A stretch of DNA of 64,000 bases from Burkholderiales bacterium UBA1834. Its GTDB lineage: Bacteria > Pseudomonadota > Gammaproteobacteria > Burkholderiales > Burkholderiaceae_C. Location of the stretch: contig DDJC01000044.1 in the NCBI GenBank assembly GCA_002339015.1, positions 39,365 to 103,364 on the forward strand, in the 5' to 3' direction. This document shows, in pieces, positions 62,390-64,000 of this stretch (positions are counted from its first letter, which is position 1; each line of letters starts with the position of its first letter). The position numbers were made by a program, and so were the translations under genes. The notes under the pieces are model-generated. The model was not told where the DNA came from. It ran no database searches and saw only the letters and a program-made list of their open reading frames with translations.

Positions 62390-63445
62390 ATGAGCAGCCC
62401 TATCTCCGCACCCCCACTCTCCCACCGCAACAACTTCGACCTGCTGCGGCTGCTGGCCGCCTGTGGCGTAATGGCCATGCACATCCACGACCTCACAGCC
62501 GCCCCCGAACTGGCCTGGCTGCGCTGGCTCGATGCGCGCGTGGCGCTGTGCACCTTCTTCGTCATCAGCGGCTACCTAGTCTTCCAGAGCTTCGAGCAGA
62601 CCCCACGTCTGGCGCGCTATGCCGACAAGCGCCTGCGCCGTATCGTGCCCGCCTACGCCGTCGTCATCGTGCTCAGCGTGCTGGTGGGCGCCGGTGTCAC
62701 CAGCCTGGCCTGGAGCGACTACTGGCACAACGGGGCCACCTGGCGCTACCTGCTCGGCAACCTCGTGTTCCTCAATTTTCTGCAGCCGAGCCTGCCGGGC
62801 GTGTTCGAGTCGCACCCCTACACGGCCGTCAACGGTGCGCTGTGGACGATCAAGGTCGAGGTGATGTTCTACATGAGCGTGCCGGTGTTCGTGTGGCTGG
62901 TGCGCCGGCTCGGGCACCACGCGGTGCTGGGCCTGGGCTTCCTGCTGTCGTGCCTGTGGTGGGGCGGCCTCACGGCACTGGCCCAGGCCACCGGCAAGGG
63001 CCTTTACCTGGAGCTGGCCAAGCAAATGCCGGGCTGGCTGATGTTCTTCCTGCCAGGCGCCTGGTGCTACTACGAGCGCGGACGCCTTCAGGCGCTGGGC
63101 TGGCCGCTGGGCGCCGTCAGTGTGGGGCTGCTGGCCCTGTCGATGGGCTTCGGCCTGAGCTACCTCTACCCCCTGGCGCTGGCCGGCACAGTGTTCTACG
63201 CGGCCTTCGGCCTGCCGTGGCTGGGCAACGTCACGCGCCATGGAGATCTGTCCTACGGCATCTACATCCTGCACTTCCCGGTCATCCAGATGCTGGTGCA
63301 CGCTGGCGTGTTCCAGGCCAGCCCCTGGGGTGGCTTCTTCCTGCTGCTGCCGCTGGTGACGGGCGCGGCCTGGCTCTCGTGGACCCTGGTCGAGGCGCCC
63401 ATGCTCCGGCGGCGCAAGCCCGCCTTGCAGGCTGCACCGGCCTGA
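62390..63445 (+). CDS. Membrane acyltransferase (OafA/acyltransferase 3 family)
   Basis: 351 residues with about ten membrane spans. The signature start is present: NNFDLLRLLAACGVMAMH with a conserved His, then FFVISGYLVFQSF and RLRRIVPAYAV. The family O-acylates sugars of surface polysaccharides. It is the last gene of the cluster and the second acyltransferase in it, so at least two positions of the polymer may be modified. Confidence 0.9.
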   Translation: MSSPISAPPLSHRNNFDLLRLLAACGVMAMHIHDLTAAPELAWLRWLDARVALCTFFVISGYLVFQSFEQTPRLARYADKRLRRIVPAYAVVIVLSVLVGAGVTSLAWSDYWHNGATWRYLLGNLVFLNFLQPSLPGVFESHPYTAVNGALWTIKVEVMFYMSVPVFVWLVRRLGHHAVLGLGFLLSCLWWGGLTALAQATGKGLYLELAKQMPGWLMFFLPGAWCYYERGRLQALGWPLGAVSVGLLALSMGFGLSYLYPLALAGTVFYAAFGLPWLGNVTRHGDLSYGIYILHFPVIQMLVHAGVFQASPWGGFFLLLPLVTGAAWLSWTLVEAPMLRRRKPALQAAPA

Positions 63446-63454
63446 TGCGCACAA

Positions 63455-63484
63455 ATTTGGCGCTTCCTTGATTGCGCGCCAAAT
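63455..63484. repeat. Inverted repeat at the tRNA promoter
   Basis: ATTTGGCGC at 63455-63463 and GCGCCAAAT at 63476-63484 are exact inverted copies 12 bases apart. The hairpin could end transcription of the acyltransferase gene, although no T-run follows. It also overlaps the -35 box of the tRNA promoter. Confidence 0.6.
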
Positions 63485-63497
63485 CCTGTGCTAATAT
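63468..63497 (+). promoter_or_regulatory. Promoter of the tRNA-Tyr/Gly/Thr cluster
   Basis: TTGATT at 63468-63473 and TAATAT at 63492-63497 are 18 bases apart, giving a good sigma-70 promoter. Transcription would begin near 63504, just before tRNA-Tyr. Confidence 0.65.
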
Positions 63498-63509
63498 TTA
63501 GGGCTTGCC

Positions 63510-63595
63510 GGAGGGGTGGCCGAGTGGTTAAAGGCAGCAGACTGTAAATCTGCCCGCTTATGCGTACACAGGTTCGAATCCTGTCCCCTCCACCA
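63510..63595 (+). tRNA. tRNA-Tyr (anticodon GTA)
   Basis: The acceptor stem GGAGGGG/CCCCTCC, the D-loop GGCCGAGTGGTTAAAGG and the anticodon stem GCAGA-CTGTAAA-TCTGC with GTA are present. There is a long variable arm as in class II tRNAs, a TTCGAATC T-loop and an encoded CCA end. Confidence 0.97.
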
Positions 63596-63635
63596 AGGCA
63601 AGACACGTGATCGCGTGATCATGAATGGCTCCCGG

Positions 63636-63709
63636 GCGGGAGTAGTTCAATGGTAGAACCTTAGCCTTCCAAGCTAATGACGCGGGTTCGATTCCCGTCT
63701 CCCGCTCCA
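63636..63709 (+). tRNA. tRNA-Gly (anticodon TCC)
   Basis: The acceptor stem GCGGGAG pairs with CTCCCGC. The anticodon loop CTTCCAA lies between TTAGC and GCTAA. T-loop TTCGATT and encoded CCA are present. Confidence 0.97.
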
Positions 63710-63837
63710 GGTCGCGGTTCTGTCATGGTTCGCGTGCTAAACTCGCAGTCTTCCCAATTTTTTGGGTGGATGTTGTCGGCAGTGGTGTGGATGCAGGCGC
63801 AAGTTCTTTGCGCGTTGGCTTCCAGACCCGTGTCGAT

Positions 63838-63912
63838 GCCCATGTGGCTCAGTGGTAGAGCACCCCCTTGGTAAGGGGGAGGTCGGCAGTTCGATCCTGC
63901 CCATGGGCACCA
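63838..63912 (+). tRNA. tRNA-Thr (anticodon GGT)
   Basis: The acceptor stem GCCCATG pairs with CATGGGC. The anticodon loop TTGGTAA is flanked by CCCCC and GGGGG. T-loop TTCGATC and encoded CCA are present. tuf begins 49 bases downstream, as in the classical tRNA-tufB arrangement. Confidence 0.97.
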
Positions 63913-63960
63913 CACCTCTCAATCCCCTCAGGCTCATTCTTAGAACGCTGGAGCGCGCAA

Positions 63961-64000
63961 ATGGCAAAAGGCAAGTTTGAACGGACCAAGCCGCACGTGA
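63961..64000 (+). CDS. tuf: Elongation factor Tu, 5' end (partial)
   Basis: The first 13 codons read MAKGKFERTKPHV, the conserved start of EF-Tu in betaproteobacteria. The gene continues beyond the window. EF-Tu delivers aminoacyl-tRNAs to the ribosome. Its place after tRNA-Thr is typical. Confidence 0.95.
   Translation, partial: MAKGKFERTKPHV

Noticed and set aside
63262..63606. Minus-strand frame overlapping tRNA-Tyr
   Set aside because: Its GGGDRIRTCVRI-type beginning is the well-known false translation of the antisense strand of a tRNA.
63661..63915. Minus-strand frame overlapping tRNA-Gly and tRNA-Thr
   Set aside because: The translation (GDGNRTRVISLEG, GRIELPTSPLP in a sister frame) is again an antisense-tRNA artefact.
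1..64000. CRISPR array, rRNA genes or insertion-sequence transposases
   Set aside because: No regularly spaced direct repeats, no rRNA signatures and no DDE or tyrosine/serine recombinase motifs were found on either strand.

Overview
The window looks like chromosomal DNA of a betaproteobacterium, most likely Burkholderiales. It is GC-rich, carries trpG-trpD-trpC followed by ung, and ends in a tRNA-Tyr / tRNA-Gly / tRNA-Thr / tuf locus. Genus cannot be decided from the sequence alone.

Layout. (1) 1-6291: the edge of a defence island. It holds the last codons of an unknown gene, a type I restriction HsdR subunit, and, convergent with it, a GHKL ATPase carrying a PD-(D/E)XK-like C-terminal domain. 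The ATPase gene is visibly AT-richer than its surroundings. (2) 6292-9483: tryptophan biosynthesis (trpG, trpD, trpC) and uracil-DNA glycosylase. trpE is not in the window. (3) 9502-28889: three paralogous secreted alpha/beta hydrolases, all on the minus strand. Two lie upstream and one downstream of a 15 kb YD/RHS-repeat gene of about 5,080 codons. That gene has a LysM domain, a glycine-rich hydrophobic segment and an unrecognised C-terminal domain. Directly behind it lies a small periplasmic TPR gene, which is a candidate immunity gene. (4) 29221-48546: 25 closely packed plus-strand genes for a flagellar-type export apparatus, basal body, rings, rod and hook, ending in a FliA-type sigma factor. 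No flagellin, filament cap, hook-filament junction, stator or chemotaxis gene is present. The FliG-position and FliM-position proteins are short or divergent, FlgD is short, and FlgH lacks a lipobox. (5) 48580-50728: two TPR genes and one unknown gene that flank the flagellar unit. (6) 51035-63445: a Wzx/Wzy-type exopolysaccharide cluster. It holds a Wza-like exporter, a Wzc-like co-polymerase with a degenerate kinase domain, three glycosyltransferases, a PslG-like glycoside hydrolase, a polymerase, two acyltransferases and a MurJ-family flippase. (7) 63455-64000: three tRNA genes and the start of tuf.

How the parts work together. The flagellar locus encodes nearly everything needed for a hook-basal-body and its secretion channel, with its own sigma factor, but little of what rotates or forms a filament. 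The simplest reading is a supernumerary flagellar-type secretion or appendage system. The alternative is a flagellar locus whose filament and motor genes lie elsewhere in the genome. The giant YD-repeat gene resembles polymorphic toxins but has no visible delivery partner in the window. The polysaccharide cluster is a coherent synthesis-and-export unit, although the initiating sugar-phosphate transferase is missing from it.
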